DNA of 64,000 nucleotides from Comamonas testosteroni (GTDB lineage Bacteria > Pseudomonadota > Gammaproteobacteria > Burkholderiales > Burkholderiaceae_C), in assembly GCF_030505195.1 (NCBI RefSeq), contig NZ_CP129672.1:4374501-4438500 (forward strand), read 5' to 3'. The first letter of the stretch is position 1; every line of letters starts with the position of its first letter. The translations under genes and the position numbers were made by a program. The notes under the pieces were generated by a model that was given only the letters and a program-made list of their open reading frames with translations, had not been told where the DNA came from and searched no databases. Of this stretch, positions 27,693-37,415 are shown one piece after another.

Positions 27693-27721
27693 GTATGCAT
27701 ACATACTATCTGTGTACATAC
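27693..27721. promoter_or_regulatory. Probable MobR operator region
   Basis: A perfect palindrome GTATGCATAC (27693-27702) is followed 9 bases later by the related GTGTACATAC (27712-27721). The region is AT-rich and lies between the divergent mobR and mobA starts, so binding could control both promoters. Confidence 0.65.
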
Positions 27722-27770
27722 CGATTGGGCAGACACTGGCGTCTGCGCACTTGAAGAACTTGAGGCCTCC

Positions 27771-29690
27771 ATGCAGTTTCATTTGAACGGTTTTCGTCCC
27801 GGCAACCCCTTGATCGCTCCGGCTTCGCCGCTGGCCCATGCCCATACCGAGGCCGTGCCCTCGCAGGTCGACGTGCTGATCGTGGGCTGCGGCCCTGCCG
27901 GCCTGACGCTGGCCGCGCAACTGGCGGCCTTCCCCGATATCCGCACCGGCATCGTGGAACAAAAGGAAGGCCCGATGGAGCTGGGCCAGGCCGACGGCAT
28001 TGCCTGCCGCACCATGGAAATGTTCGAGGCCTTCGAGTTTGCCGACTCCATCCTCAAGGAGGCCTGCTGGATCAACGACGTCACTTTCTGGAAGCCCGAC
28101 CCCGGCCAGCCCGGCCGCATCGCCCGCCATGGCCGGGTGCAGGACACGGAAGACGGTCTGTCCGAGTTTCCCCACGTCATCCTGAACCAGGCGCGCGTGC
28201 ACGACCACTATCTGGAGCGCATGCGCAACTCGCCCAGCCGCCTGGAGCCGCACTACGCTCGCCGCGTGTTGGATGTGAAGATCGACCACGGCGCAGCGGA
28301 CTATCCGGTCACCGTGACGCTGGAGCGCTGCGACGCCGCCCATGCGGGTCAGATCGAAACCGTGCAGGCCCGCTATGTAGTGGGCTGCGACGGCGCGCGC
28401 AGCAATGTGCGCCGGGCCATCGGCCGCCAGCTGGTCGGCGATTCGGCCAATCAGGCCTGGGGCGTGATGGATGTGCTGGCCGTGACGGACTTCCCCGATG
28501 TGCGCTACAAGGTGGCCATTCAGTCCGAGCAGGGTAATGTGCTCATCATCCCGCGCGAAGGCGGTCATCTGGTGCGCTTTTATGTGGAGATGGACAAGCT
28601 GGATGCCGACGAACGCGTGGCCAGCCGCAACATCACGGTGGAGCAGCTGATAGCAACCGCCCAGCGCGTGCTCCATCCCTACAAGCTTGACGTCAAGAAT
28701 GTGCCCTGGTGGTCGGTGTATGAGATCGGCCAGCGCATCTGCGCCAAATATGACGATGTGGCCGATGCCGTGGCTGCGCCGGACTCGCCGCTGCCACGCG
28801 TCTTCATCGCCGGCGATGCCTGCCACACCCACAGCCCCAAGGCCGGACAGGGCATGAATTTCTCCATGCAGGACAGCTTCAACCTGGGCTGGAAGCTGGC
28901 CGCCGTGCTGCGCCAGCAATGTGCGCCCGAGCTGCTGCATACCTATTCGTCCGAGCGCCAGGTCGTGGCCCAGCAACTGATCGACTTCGACCGCGAATGG
29001 GCCAAGATGTTCAGCGACCCGGCCAAGGAAGGCGGCCAGGGCGGTGTGGACCCCAAGGAGTTCCAGAAGTACTTCGAGCAGCATGGCCGCTTCACGGCCG
29101 GCGTGGGTACGCACTATGCGCCCTCGATGCTGACGGGGCAGGCCACGCATCAGGCGCTGGCCAGCGGCTTCACCGTGGGCATGCGCTTTCATTCTGCGCC
29201 GGTGGTGCGCGTTTCCGACGCCAAGCCCGTGCAGCTGGGCCACTGCGGCAAGGCCGATGGCCGCTGGCGCCTGTATGCGTTTGCAGGCCAGAACGACCTG
29301 GCGCAGCCCGAGTCCGGCCTGCTGGCGCTGTGCCGCTTCCTGGAGGGCGACGCGGCATCGCCGCTGCGCCGCTTCACGCCAGCCGGCCAGGATATCGACA
29401 GCATCTTCGATTTGCGTGCCATCTTCCCGCAGGCCTATACCGAGGTGGCGCTGGAGACATTGCCATCCCTGTTGCTGCCCCCCAAGGGGCAGCTGGGCAT
29501 GATCGACTATGAAAAGGTGTTCAGCCCCGATCTGAAGAATGCCGGCCAGGACATCTTCGCGCTGCGCGGCATCGACCGCGAGCAGGGCGCTCTGGTGGTG
29601 GTGCGCCCCGACCAGTATGTGGCCCAGGTTCTGCCCTTGGGCGACCACGCTGCACTGAGCGCCTATTTCGAGTCTTTCATGCGGGCCTGA
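27771..29690 (+). CDS. mobA: 3-Hydroxybenzoate 4-monooxygenase
   Basis: A 639-residue flavoprotein hydroxylase that converts 3-hydroxybenzoate to protocatechuate. The FAD GxGxxG motif is GCGPAG at 39-44, then the CDGARS motif in VVGCDGARSNVRR, and GDACHTHSPKAGQGMNF for the flavin ribityl contact. The C-terminal third is the thioredoxin-like domain of the phenol hydroxylase group. The length equals that of C. testosteroni MobA as I recall it. No ring-cleavage genes are nearby, so protocatechuate must be degraded from another locus. Confidence 0.93.
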   Translation: MQFHLNGFRPGNPLIAPASPLAHAHTEAVPSQVDVLIVGCGPAGLTLAAQLAAFPDIRTGIVEQKEGPMELGQADGIACRTMEMFEAFEFADSILKEACWINDVTFWKPDPGQPGRIARHGRVQDTEDGLSEFPHVILNQARVHDHYLERMRNSPSRLEPHYARRVLDVKIDHGAADYPVTVTLERCDAAHAGQIETVQARYVVGCDGARSNVRRAIGRQLVGDSANQAWGVMDVLAVTDFPDVRYKVAIQSEQGNVLIIPREGGHLVRFYVEMDKLDADERVASRNITVEQLIATAQRVLHPYKLDVKNVPWWSVYEIGQRICAKYDDVADAVAAPDSPLPRVFIAGDACHTHSPKAGQGMNFSMQDSFNLGWKLAAVLRQQCAPELLHTYSSERQVVAQQLIDFDREWAKMFSDPAKEGGQGGVDPKEFQKYFEQHGRFTAGVGTHYAPSMLTGQATHQALASGFTVGMRFHSAPVVRVSDAKPVQLGHCGKADGRWRLYAFAGQNDLAQPESGLLALCRFLEGDAASPLRRFTPAGQDIDSIFDLRAIFPQAYTEVALETLPSLLLPPKGQLGMIDYEKVFSPDLKNAGQDIFALRGIDREQGALVVVRPDQYVAQVLPLGDHAALSAYFESFMRA

Positions 29691-29733
29691 GGGCCCCAGG
29701 CCAAGGGCTGCCGAGCCGCATCAACGCCTGCAA

Positions 29734-29749
29734 GAACGTGAACACGTTC
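29734..29749. promoter_or_regulatory. Palindrome after mobA
   Basis: GAACGTG-AA-CACGTTC is a perfect inverted repeat 44 bases after the mobA stop, just before the terminator. Its role is unknown; it may form part of the 3' end of the message. Confidence 0.3.
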
Positions 29750-29760
29750 CAAGGTGTTTC

Positions 29761-29787
29761 AGGGAGGGCATGGCCCTCCCTTTTTTG
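29761..29787 (+). terminator. Rho-independent terminator after mobA
   Basis: AGGGAGGGC pairs with GCCCTCCCT around a 3-base loop, followed by T6. Confidence 0.9.
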
Positions 29788-29851
29788 CGTCCGGGGCCGA
29801 GCGAGTGAGCGCTGCTTGCTACGATGTTTGCCTGTTTGAAAAGGAGAAGAC

Positions 29852-30151
29852 ATGCTGCTGATCGTGGGTACGGTGCGTTTGCCATCCGAGAACCTGGCCC
29901 TTGCCCGGCCCGCCATGCGTGCCATGGTGGACGCCTCGCGCGCCGAGCCGGGCTGTCTTGAGTACGGCTATGCCGAGGATGTGCTGGTGCCGGGGCTGAT
30001 CCATGTGAAGGAGCTGTGGGCGGATCAGGCGGCACTGGATGCCCATTTCGCATCCGCGCATATCCAAGCCTGGCGCACCGTCTGGCCGGAGCTGGGAATC
30101 GGGCAGCGGGATCTGAAGCTCTACGAGGTGCAGACACCGCGCGCCACCTGA
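29852..30151 (+). CDS. Antibiotic biosynthesis monooxygenase (ABM) domain protein, putative quinol monooxygenase
   Basis: A 99-residue protein with the dimeric alpha-beta ABM fold. It has the early MLLIVGTVRLPSE strand, the EPGCLEYGYAED segment and VKELWADQAALDAHFAS, all usual in YgiN-like small monooxygenases. Such enzymes oxidise quinols or act on small aromatics without a cofactor. AAGGAGA lies upstream of the ATG. Its position after mobA hints at a role with aromatic by-products but a terminator separates them. Confidence 0.8.
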   Translation: MLLIVGTVRLPSENLALARPAMRAMVDASRAEPGCLEYGYAEDVLVPGLIHVKELWADQAALDAHFASAHIQAWRTVWPELGIGQRDLKLYEVQTPRAT

Positions 30152-30190
30152 GCTGGCTGCGGCAAGGCGGTGCCAGCCGGCGTGAAGCGC

Positions 30191-30547
30191 CTAGTTCGTG
30201 CCTGGCTGCAGCCTGATGATGTCGACCGATATTTCCACCGCCGTCACGGCGCAACGGTTTTCCAGCCAGTGCGTGGTGTTTCGGTCTTCGGGCCAGCCCA
30301 CGCCCGGGCCATAGTCGGTGGCCACGCCATCTCGATGGTCGGTGATGCATCCTTCGAGGATATAGACCATGCCGGGCCTGTCCCTGTGGTCGTGAACCGG
30401 GCCGAACACGCCGCCTGGCGCCATGGTCACCAGGCGCATGCGAAGCTGGCGTCCCGCCATGCCTTCGATCTCGGGGCCGAGGTCGAGCGTGGCCAGCATT
30501 TGCACTGCCACCCCCCGGGTTTCGGGGACTTGCTGTTGGTTGGACAT
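30191..30547 (-). CDS. Cupin-domain protein
   Basis: A 118-residue single-domain cupin. The metal site region is FGPVHDHRDRPGMVYILEG, where two His and a later Glu could bind metal, followed by GVGWPEDRNTTHWLEN in the second cupin motif. The ATG at 30547 has AAGGAG 7 bases upstream. Small cupins act as sensors, isomerases or dioxygenases; no function is assigned. It is convergent with the ABM gene. Confidence 0.75.
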   Translation of the reverse strand: MSNQQQVPETRGVAVQMLATLDLGPEIEGMAGRQLRMRLVTMAPGGVFGPVHDHRDRPGMVYILEGCITDHRDGVATDYGPGVGWPEDRNTTHWLENRCAVTAVEISVDIIRLQPGTN

Positions 30548-30787
30548 CCGATGCTCCTTCACGCCTGGTCACGGCCATCGAGGCAAACTGCGTTCGCGCC
30601 CGCTGCGGCTGGCCGTCTCTCAGGCCGGTTGTCAAAAGTGTGATCTCTTGTCGTTGCGCAGGAAAGCCAAATCCATGTCATTGGCGTGGCGCACTTGATA
30701 TGTCCCCGCAGGGGCACTGTGGCCCGTGCTGCCTGGCGCTTGTCCCCGGAGCAGACTCTTGTGGAGCGATTCCCCGACAATGCGCCC

Positions 30788-31063
30788 ATGACTTCCCAAG
30801 AACAACCGCGCAACCCGCTGCATGGGCTGACGCTTGAGCGCATCGTTACCGATCTGGTGGATTACTACGGCTGGCGCGAGCTGGGGCGCCGCGTGCCCGT
30901 GCGCTGCTTCAATCAGGATCCAAGCATCTCCTCGAGCCTGAAGTTTCTGCGCAAGACTCCCTGGGCGCGCGAACAGGTGGAGCAGCTGTATGTACAGACC
31001 CAGCGTGCCGATGAGCGCGAGCAGCAGCAGCGCGCGAAAAGAGCGGAGCGCTTTGAGGACTGA
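30788..31063 (+). CDS. VF530-family (DUF2132) DNA-binding-like protein
   Basis: A 91-residue protein starting [32 protein letters not shown] and [21 protein letters not shown] are the family hallmarks. The fold resembles small helical DNA-binding proteins, but the role is unknown. The basic, Gln/Arg-rich tail after about residue 72 is probably unstructured. The ATG at 30788 was chosen by family length; in-frame codons upstream are unconserved. Confidence 0.82.
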   Translation: MTSQEQPRNPLHGLTLERIVTDLVDYYGWRELGRRVPVRCFNQDPSISSSLKFLRKTPWAREQVEQLYVQTQRADEREQQQRAKRAERFED

Positions 31064-31089
31064 GTGAAAGTGAGAACGTCACTTATAGT

Positions 31090-31103
31090 TTGATGTAGAT
31101 TAA
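31090..31103. promoter_or_regulatory. FNR/ANR-like site upstream of a GGDEF gene
   Basis: TTGAT-GTAG-ATTAA differs from TTGATN4ATCAA at one fixed base. It is centred about 51 bases before the diguanylate cyclase-like gene. Tentative. Confidence 0.4.
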
Positions 31104-31147
31104 AGAACAGCCGCCATCAGGCGGTTATCTTTATTCGAGGTACGCCC

Positions 31148-32161
31148 GTGTCACTGCCGGCGGTCGAAAAAACGATTCTTCGCGAATTTCCCGATCCTGC
31201 TTTGCTTGCGCCCATGCCCGACAACCCATTTTTCATTGCCCGCCAGTACGAAAGCCTCTGCAACGGCCTGCCGGACCTCACCTTGGTCTTCACGGAGTCG
31301 GGTCGTTATGCGGCAGTCCTTGGCGGCAAACACCAGCGCTGCAGCCATGACTCCACGGCGCTGGTCGGCCAGTTCATTGCCGATGTGCTGGCTCCTGCCA
31401 AGGCGCTCTGGTTTCTGCAGCAGATCCGGGTGGCGCTGAGCAGCCAGCGGGTGCTGGTGGTGGAGTACGAGCTTGGCGCAGCCGATCTGTTGGGGGTGCC
31501 CCATGGCGAGCCTGCCGAGACGATCTGGTTCGAAGGTCGCATCAGTGCCCTGGAGGGGCTGTTCTGGGGGGAACAGGCCGTCGTCTGGGTGGCTGGCAAT
31601 ATCACGGCCAACAAGCGCCTGCAGCAGCAGTTGCAGGAGCAGACCCTGACCGACGAGTTGACGGGGCTGCGCAATCGCCGGGGCTTTATGCGCGAGCTGG
31701 CTCAGGCCTACGCGGCCCACAGGCAGCAAGGCCTGTCGGCCTGTCTCCTGAGCTTTGATGTGGACCACTTCAGAGCCATCAATGAGGGGTTGGGCCATAC
31801 CGCAGGCGATCAGGCGCTGCGCGATCTGGCGGCTGCCGTGAGTGTCTTGCTGGCTCCAGAGCATGTGTTCGGTCGCCTGGGTGCCAATGAATTCGCCGTG
31901 CTGTGCGGCGGCCGCAGCATTGCCGAGATCACCACCCTGGCGCGAGGGCTGCTGGAGGTGGGGCGACAGGCGCTGCAACTGTATGCCACGACCGATCCCG
32001 CGCCCTCGCTCAGTGTCGGGATTGCACATTTCATGCCGACCGACAGCAGCCTGGAGGACATCATGCGCCGCGCGGATCAGGCCTTGTACGCCGCCAAGCG
32101 GCAGGCCGGGCACCGGGCGGTCGTGGCGGATGGAACCCAATCGAACTACGGCCTGGCCTGA
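31148..32161 (+). CDS. GGDEF-domain protein with degenerate active-site motif
   Basis: A 337-residue protein with a PAS-like N-terminal half (about 30-155) and a GGDEF domain from about 165. The entry LTDELTGLRNRRGF (167-180) and DVDHF (204-208) are normal, but the signature reads GANEF at 245-249. Loss of the second Gly and of the acidic third residue suggests weak or no cyclase activity, so a GTP- or c-di-GMP-sensing role is possible. The start is GTG at 31148 with GAGG upstream. No transmembrane helix, so cytoplasmic. Confidence 0.82.
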   Translation: MSLPAVEKTILREFPDPALLAPMPDNPFFIARQYESLCNGLPDLTLVFTESGRYAAVLGGKHQRCSHDSTALVGQFIADVLAPAKALWFLQQIRVALSSQRVLVVEYELGAADLLGVPHGEPAETIWFEGRISALEGLFWGEQAVVWVAGNITANKRLQQQLQEQTLTDELTGLRNRRGFMRELAQAYAAHRQQGLSACLLSFDVDHFRAINEGLGHTAGDQALRDLAAAVSVLLAPEHVFGRLGANEFAVLCGGRSIAEITTLARGLLEVGRQALQLYATTDPAPSLSVGIAHFMPTDSSLEDIMRRADQALYAAKRQAGHRAVVADGTQSNYGLA

Positions 32162-32224
32162 GGTCTGACAGAAGGGCCCAGCAGCGCCAATGGTCGGGGC
32201 ACTGGCCGGGCCACGCCCGCAGGA

Positions 32225-33076
32225 TCAGGCGCCCAGTTGCTGCGCATGGTGGCGCAGGTGGTCGTCGACAAAGCTCTGGATGAAATAGTAGCCATGGTCG
32301 TAGCCCGCATGCCGGCGCAGCGTGAGCGGCTGAGCGGCCTGGGCGCAGGCGGCTTCGAAGGCCTCGGGCAGCAATTGCTTTTCGATCAGGAACTTGTCGG
32401 CCAGGCCCTGGTCGATGAGGATGCCTGCGGGGAAGGGCGCTGCGGTCTGCGCGCTCATCAGCTCGCTGGCGTCATGCCTGACCCATTCGGCCTTGTCGTC
32501 GCCCAGATAGCCGCCGAGCGCCTTGTGGCCCCAGGGGCAGTTGATGGGGTTGGCAATCGGTGCAAAGGCCGAGACCGACTTGAACCGGCCGGGGTGGCGC
32601 AGCGCCAGGGTCAGCGCGCCGTGGCCGCCCATGCTGTGGCCGAAGATGCCCAGACGCTGCAGGTCTACGGGCAGCTTGCTGCCGACCAGGGGCAGCAGAT
32701 CGTTGAGGATGTAGCTCTCCATGCGCCAGTGCAGCGCCCAGGGCCGGGTGGTCGCGTCCAGGTAAAAACCGGCGCCCACGCCAAAGTCCCAGCTGTCGGC
32801 CTCTCCCGCCAGACCCGCGCCGCGCGGGCTGGTATCGGGGCAGATCAGGGCGATATTGAGTTCGGAGGCCAGGCGCTGGGCTCCGGCCTTGATGAAGAAG
32901 GTCTCTTCGGTACAGGTCAGGCCGGCCAGATAGAGCAGGGCCGGCACCTTCTCGCCCATCACGGCCTTGGGCGGCAGATAGACCGAGAACTTCATGGCGA
33001 GGCCGATCTCGGAACTATGGTGTTCGTAATAGCGCTGAGCGCCACCAAAGCAGGCGTGGGCGTTCTTGAGTTCCAT
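32225..33076 (-). CDS. fghA: S-formylglutathione hydrolase
   Basis: A 283-residue esterase-D-type alpha/beta hydrolase that splits S-formylglutathione to formate and glutathione. The nucleophile elbow is GHSMGGHGALT, and the His region is RHAGYDHGYYFIQSF. FghA pairs with AdhC in glutathione-dependent formaldehyde removal; adhC lies 238 bases upstream on the same strand. The ATG at 33076 has AGGAG 8 bases upstream. A repeat element and a GC-rich double hairpin fill the gap between the two genes. Confidence 0.93.
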   Translation of the reverse strand: MELKNAHACFGGAQRYYEHHSSEIGLAMKFSVYLPPKAVMGEKVPALLYLAGLTCTEETFFIKAGAQRLASELNIALICPDTSPRGAGLAGEADSWDFGVGAGFYLDATTRPWALHWRMESYILNDLLPLVGSKLPVDLQRLGIFGHSMGGHGALTLALRHPGRFKSVSAFAPIANPINCPWGHKALGGYLGDDKAEWVRHDASELMSAQTAAPFPAGILIDQGLADKFLIEKQLLPEAFEAACAQAAQPLTLRRHAGYDHGYYFIQSFVDDHLRHHAQQLGA

Positions 33077-33097
33077 GGCAGTCACTCCTAAAAGAAA

Positions 33098-33173
33098 AGC
33101 TGCTTGCGCTCGTCAATAAAGCGTTTACAGCTGCTTTATATATAAATATGAATCAAAGCATGCGCGAGCAGCT
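33098..33173. repeat. Short intergenic inverted-repeat element (copy 2)
   Basis: AGCTGCTTGCGC (33098-33109) pairs with GCGCGAGCAGCT (33162-33173) around an AT-rich centre. The right end TGCGCGAGCAGCTATG matches copy 3 (55179-55194) at 15 of 16 bases. Confidence 0.65.
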
Positions 33174-33264
33174 ATGAAATTAAAAGCGCTGGGTGGTTCT
33201 TCAAAACTAGCGCGGCCCATCGATGAGACACCGAGGAAGCGCCGCCGCGCACCGAGGGTGTCGT

Positions 33265-33314
33265 CCCCCTTCCGCGAAGCGAGAAAGGGGGAAGGCGCGA
33301 AGCGCCTCAGGGGG
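33265..33314. repeat. GC-rich double hairpin at the adhC 3' end
   Basis: CCCCCTT pairs with AAGGGGG (33285-33291), then GGCGC-GAA-GCGCC (33294-33306) and TCAGGGGG. From memory, this kind of element is frequent in Comamonadaceae intergenic DNA. It abuts the adhC stop and may serve as the mRNA 3' hairpin. Confidence 0.55.
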
Positions 33315-35005
<1,691 letters not shown>

Positions 35006-36334
35006 TTGATTTCGATTCTCCGATTGATCGCAGTTGCCTTGGACCAACTTGAGGTGGCAGTGTGCATCTTTGACGCCAAAGACAGAACCCTGCTTTGGAA
35101 CGATACGTTTTTGCAGTTTTTCCCCGAGCATGCAGGCCTCGTCTATGCGGGAGAAGACTACCGAGAGAATTTGCGGCGCTTTTACCTGCGCAGGCTCCCC
35201 GAAGACGAGTTGCCGCACTTGGGTCGCTACATCGAGGAAGGTCTTCAGCGGCATCACCACCAGCATCGCGCCTTTGAATTCGACCACTATGACTACCGTG
35301 TTCGAGTGGCTTCAGTGTCCCTGGGAGCCTTCGGGCGGATCAGGGTGTGGCGCAAGACGGCTCCCTTGCTCACGGGGATGCAGGACAGAATGAGCCCGAA
35401 GCAGGTGCCGCTGCCACACCAGATGTCGACAGACACTGCGATGGCCCTGGAGAGCCTGGCTGACGGCATCTTGATGGTGGATGCGCAAGACAAGGCGGTG
35501 TGGGCCAACCACTCTTTTCTTCAGCTCTACAGCTTTCCTGGCTCCGAGAGTCTTCGCACGCTCAGGTTCGAAGCCATCTATGCAAAGGCCTGGCGCCATG
35601 TGCAGCCCACGCCTGAATATGAAGCCGGACTGTCCGTTCTCAAAGAGCGGCAGCGCTTCTCCGGGGCTCCCTATGTACTGGCGCTGCCACATGATCGCTG
35701 GGTGCGGGTTGTGGAGCTGCGTGGGACTCAGGCCAATGGCTGCAGCTTTTTTTCGCACGTCGACATCACCGTGTCCCGACGGCAGCAAGAGGAGCTGAGG
35801 CAGCTGACGACGCATCTGGAGTCCTTGGCGGGAAAAGATCCCCTGATCAACCTCGTGAACCGCAGACGCTTTGACGCAGAACTGGAGTCGGAGTGGCGCA
35901 GGGCGCACAGATCGGGCTCGACCCTGTCGCTGCTCATGTTGGATGTGGATCACTTCAAACATCTCAACGATACCTTTGGCCATCCGTTTGGAGATGAGGT
36001 GCTCAGGTGTTTTGCCTCTCTGCTGGCGCACTGCGTACAACGCTCCGGAAGCCTTCTTGCGCGCTACGGAGGGGAAGAATTCGCCGTGCTGCTATCCGGT
36101 ACAGACTTGTCCGGTGCAGCACAGCTTGCTGAATTCATCAGGCAGCAGGTTGAGCTGATGTCCCTGGGTAACGAGAAAACCAGACTGGTGCGAATCACGA
36201 TCAGTATTGGGGTTGCGTGCGCAAGCGGATCTGAGCTTGAGTCGTCAGCCTCCGCGCTCATTGACAGGGCGGACAGGGCCCTGTATGCCGCCAAGGAAAA
36301 AGGGCGCAACCAAGTGTGCCTTGCCAGACAATAG
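35006..36334 (+). CDS. PAS-GGDEF diguanylate cyclase
   Basis: A 442-residue soluble protein with two PAS-like regions (about 8-118 and 143-260), the second with a typical LADGILMVDAQDKAVWAN opening. The GGDEF domain begins near 275 with DVDHF at 313-317 and an intact GGEEF at 355-359, so it should make c-di-GMP. No RxxD inhibitory site is obvious just upstream of the signature. The start is a TTG at 35006 without a good ribosome-binding site; a TTG at 35024 is also possible. The PAS domains may bind a small ligand or haem. Confidence 0.85.
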   Translation: MISILRLIAVALDQLEVAVCIFDAKDRTLLWNDTFLQFFPEHAGLVYAGEDYRENLRRFYLRRLPEDELPHLGRYIEEGLQRHHHQHRAFEFDHYDYRVRVASVSLGAFGRIRVWRKTAPLLTGMQDRMSPKQVPLPHQMSTDTAMALESLADGILMVDAQDKAVWANHSFLQLYSFPGSESLRTLRFEAIYAKAWRHVQPTPEYEAGLSVLKERQRFSGAPYVLALPHDRWVRVVELRGTQANGCSFFSHVDITVSRRQQEELRQLTTHLESLAGKDPLINLVNRRRFDAELESEWRRAHRSGSTLSLLMLDVDHFKHLNDTFGHPFGDEVLRCFASLLAHCVQRSGSLLARYGGEEFAVLLSGTDLSGAAQLAEFIRQQVELMSLGNEKTRLVRITISIGVACASGSELESSASALIDRADRALYAAKEKGRNQVCLARQ

Positions 36335-36373
36335 GGCTGCCGGGCTGCCGGGCTGCCGGGCTGTCAGGCTGCC
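36334..36373. repeat. GGGCTGCC tandem repeat
   Basis: Three exact 8-base units GGGCTGCC followed by two units with one change each (GGGCTGTC, AGGCTGCC). It starts exactly after the GGDEF stop codon. Confidence 0.85.
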
Positions 36374-36683
36374 ATTGCTTTCGCTCGCCGCGCGCCGCTC
36401 GCCGCTCGCCGCGCGCGGTGCATCAGCAAGGCACATGCTCCGTTTCGAGGGTATGCCGGGGGTCTTGTGAAGCGCCTGCCACCGCACAGTAGTCTTCGCG
36501 CATGCCGGCCACGCGGCTGACGATGCGGCGACAGCGCACGCTCTGATCCAGATGCATCCGAATTGACAGGATGCGTGAATCGATTGATCGGATTTGGTGC
36601 TTTCGGGTGCGCTTGATTTCCTACACTGGTGCAGGACGTCGATGCACGTCACACCCGCTCAACTCCCGCAAGGACGGATCCCC
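36335..36683. other. 349-bp region without a gene, with simple repeats
   Basis: It starts with the GGGCTGCC tandem array, then a CGCTCGCCG-type low-complexity stretch to about 36418. The remainder shows nothing recognisable until the PEBP gene. Confidence 0.6.
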
Positions 36684-37331
36684 ATGCAACTTATCAGCCA
36701 GAGTTTTCAAGATGGTCAGCGCATTCCTGGCGAATTCGCATTCGCAGTGCCTGATGCCGCATCCCATGTGGCCCTGTCGTCCAACCGGAACCCGCATCTG
36801 GCCTGGAGTGACGTGCCGGATGGAACCCGGTCATTTGTCCTCGTCTGCCATGACCCCGACGTGCCCAGCAAGGGCGATGATGTGAACCAGGAGGGCCGGG
36901 AGGTTCCGTTTTCCCTGCCCCGTGTGGACTTCTTTCACTGGCTGCTTCTCGACATTCCGGCCCATGTCAGGTCCATCGCCGCAGGCGCTCATTCGGACGG
37001 CGTGACGCCAAGGGGCAAGCCTGGAGTCGCCGCGCCAGAAGGATGGCGTCACGGCCTGAACGACTACACGGGATGGTTTGCCGCCGACGAACAGATGAAG
37101 GGGGACTACTTCGGCTATGACGGCCCTTGCCCGCCCTGGAACGACACACGGATCCATCATTACGTGTTCACCATCTATGCCGTGGCGACGCCCACGCTGG
37201 AGGTGTCCGGGGCCCTGACGGGTGCGAATGTGCGTGCGGCGCTCGCATCGGCCGAGGTGCTTGGACAGGCCCGCCTCACCGGGGTCTACAGTCTCAATCC
37301 TGCGGTCTCGCTGCCGACCGGCGTCCGGTAG
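36684..37331 (+). CDS. YbhB/YbcL-type phosphatidylethanolamine-binding protein (PEBP)
   Basis: A 215-residue PEBP-fold protein. LAWSDVPDGTRSFVLVCHDPDVP is the conserved anion-site strand, FFHWLLLDIP follows, and YDGPCPPWNDTRIHHYVFTIYA is the second family signature. Function in bacteria is not settled; it may act as a small-molecule or lipid binder or kinase modulator. No signal peptide, so cytoplasmic. The ATG at 36684 has AAGGA upstream. The AraC-type regulator gene begins 12 bases after its stop. Confidence 0.87.
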   Translation: MQLISQSFQDGQRIPGEFAFAVPDAASHVALSSNRNPHLAWSDVPDGTRSFVLVCHDPDVPSKGDDVNQEGREVPFSLPRVDFFHWLLLDIPAHVRSIAAGAHSDGVTPRGKPGVAAPEGWRHGLNDYTGWFAADEQMKGDYFGYDGPCPPWNDTRIHHYVFTIYAVATPTLEVSGALTGANVRAALASAEVLGQARLTGVYSLNPAVSLPTGVR

Positions 37332-37343
37332 GAAAAGTCTGCA

Positions 37344-37415
37344 ATGGCGATGGCAATGGCAATGGCAATGGCAATGGCAATGGCAATGGCAATGGCAATG
37401 GCAATGGCAATGGCG
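37344..37415 (+). repeat. Hexanucleotide tandem repeat (ATGGCA)n, 12 units
   Basis: Ten exact ATGGCA units (37350-37409) flanked by one ATGGCG unit on each side, 72 bases in total. In the plus frame it reads Met-Ala twelve times and supplies twelve in-frame ATG codons to the AraC-type gene. Confidence 0.97.

Noticed and set aside
27627..29648. 673-codon frame opposite mobA
   Set aside because: mobA on the plus strand is a full-length match in length and motifs; the antisense product has no recognisable fold.
37344..37415. Classic on/off phase variation by the ATGGCA array
   Set aside because: The unit is 6 bases, so gain or loss never changes the reading frame. Only tuning of start or spacing is possible.
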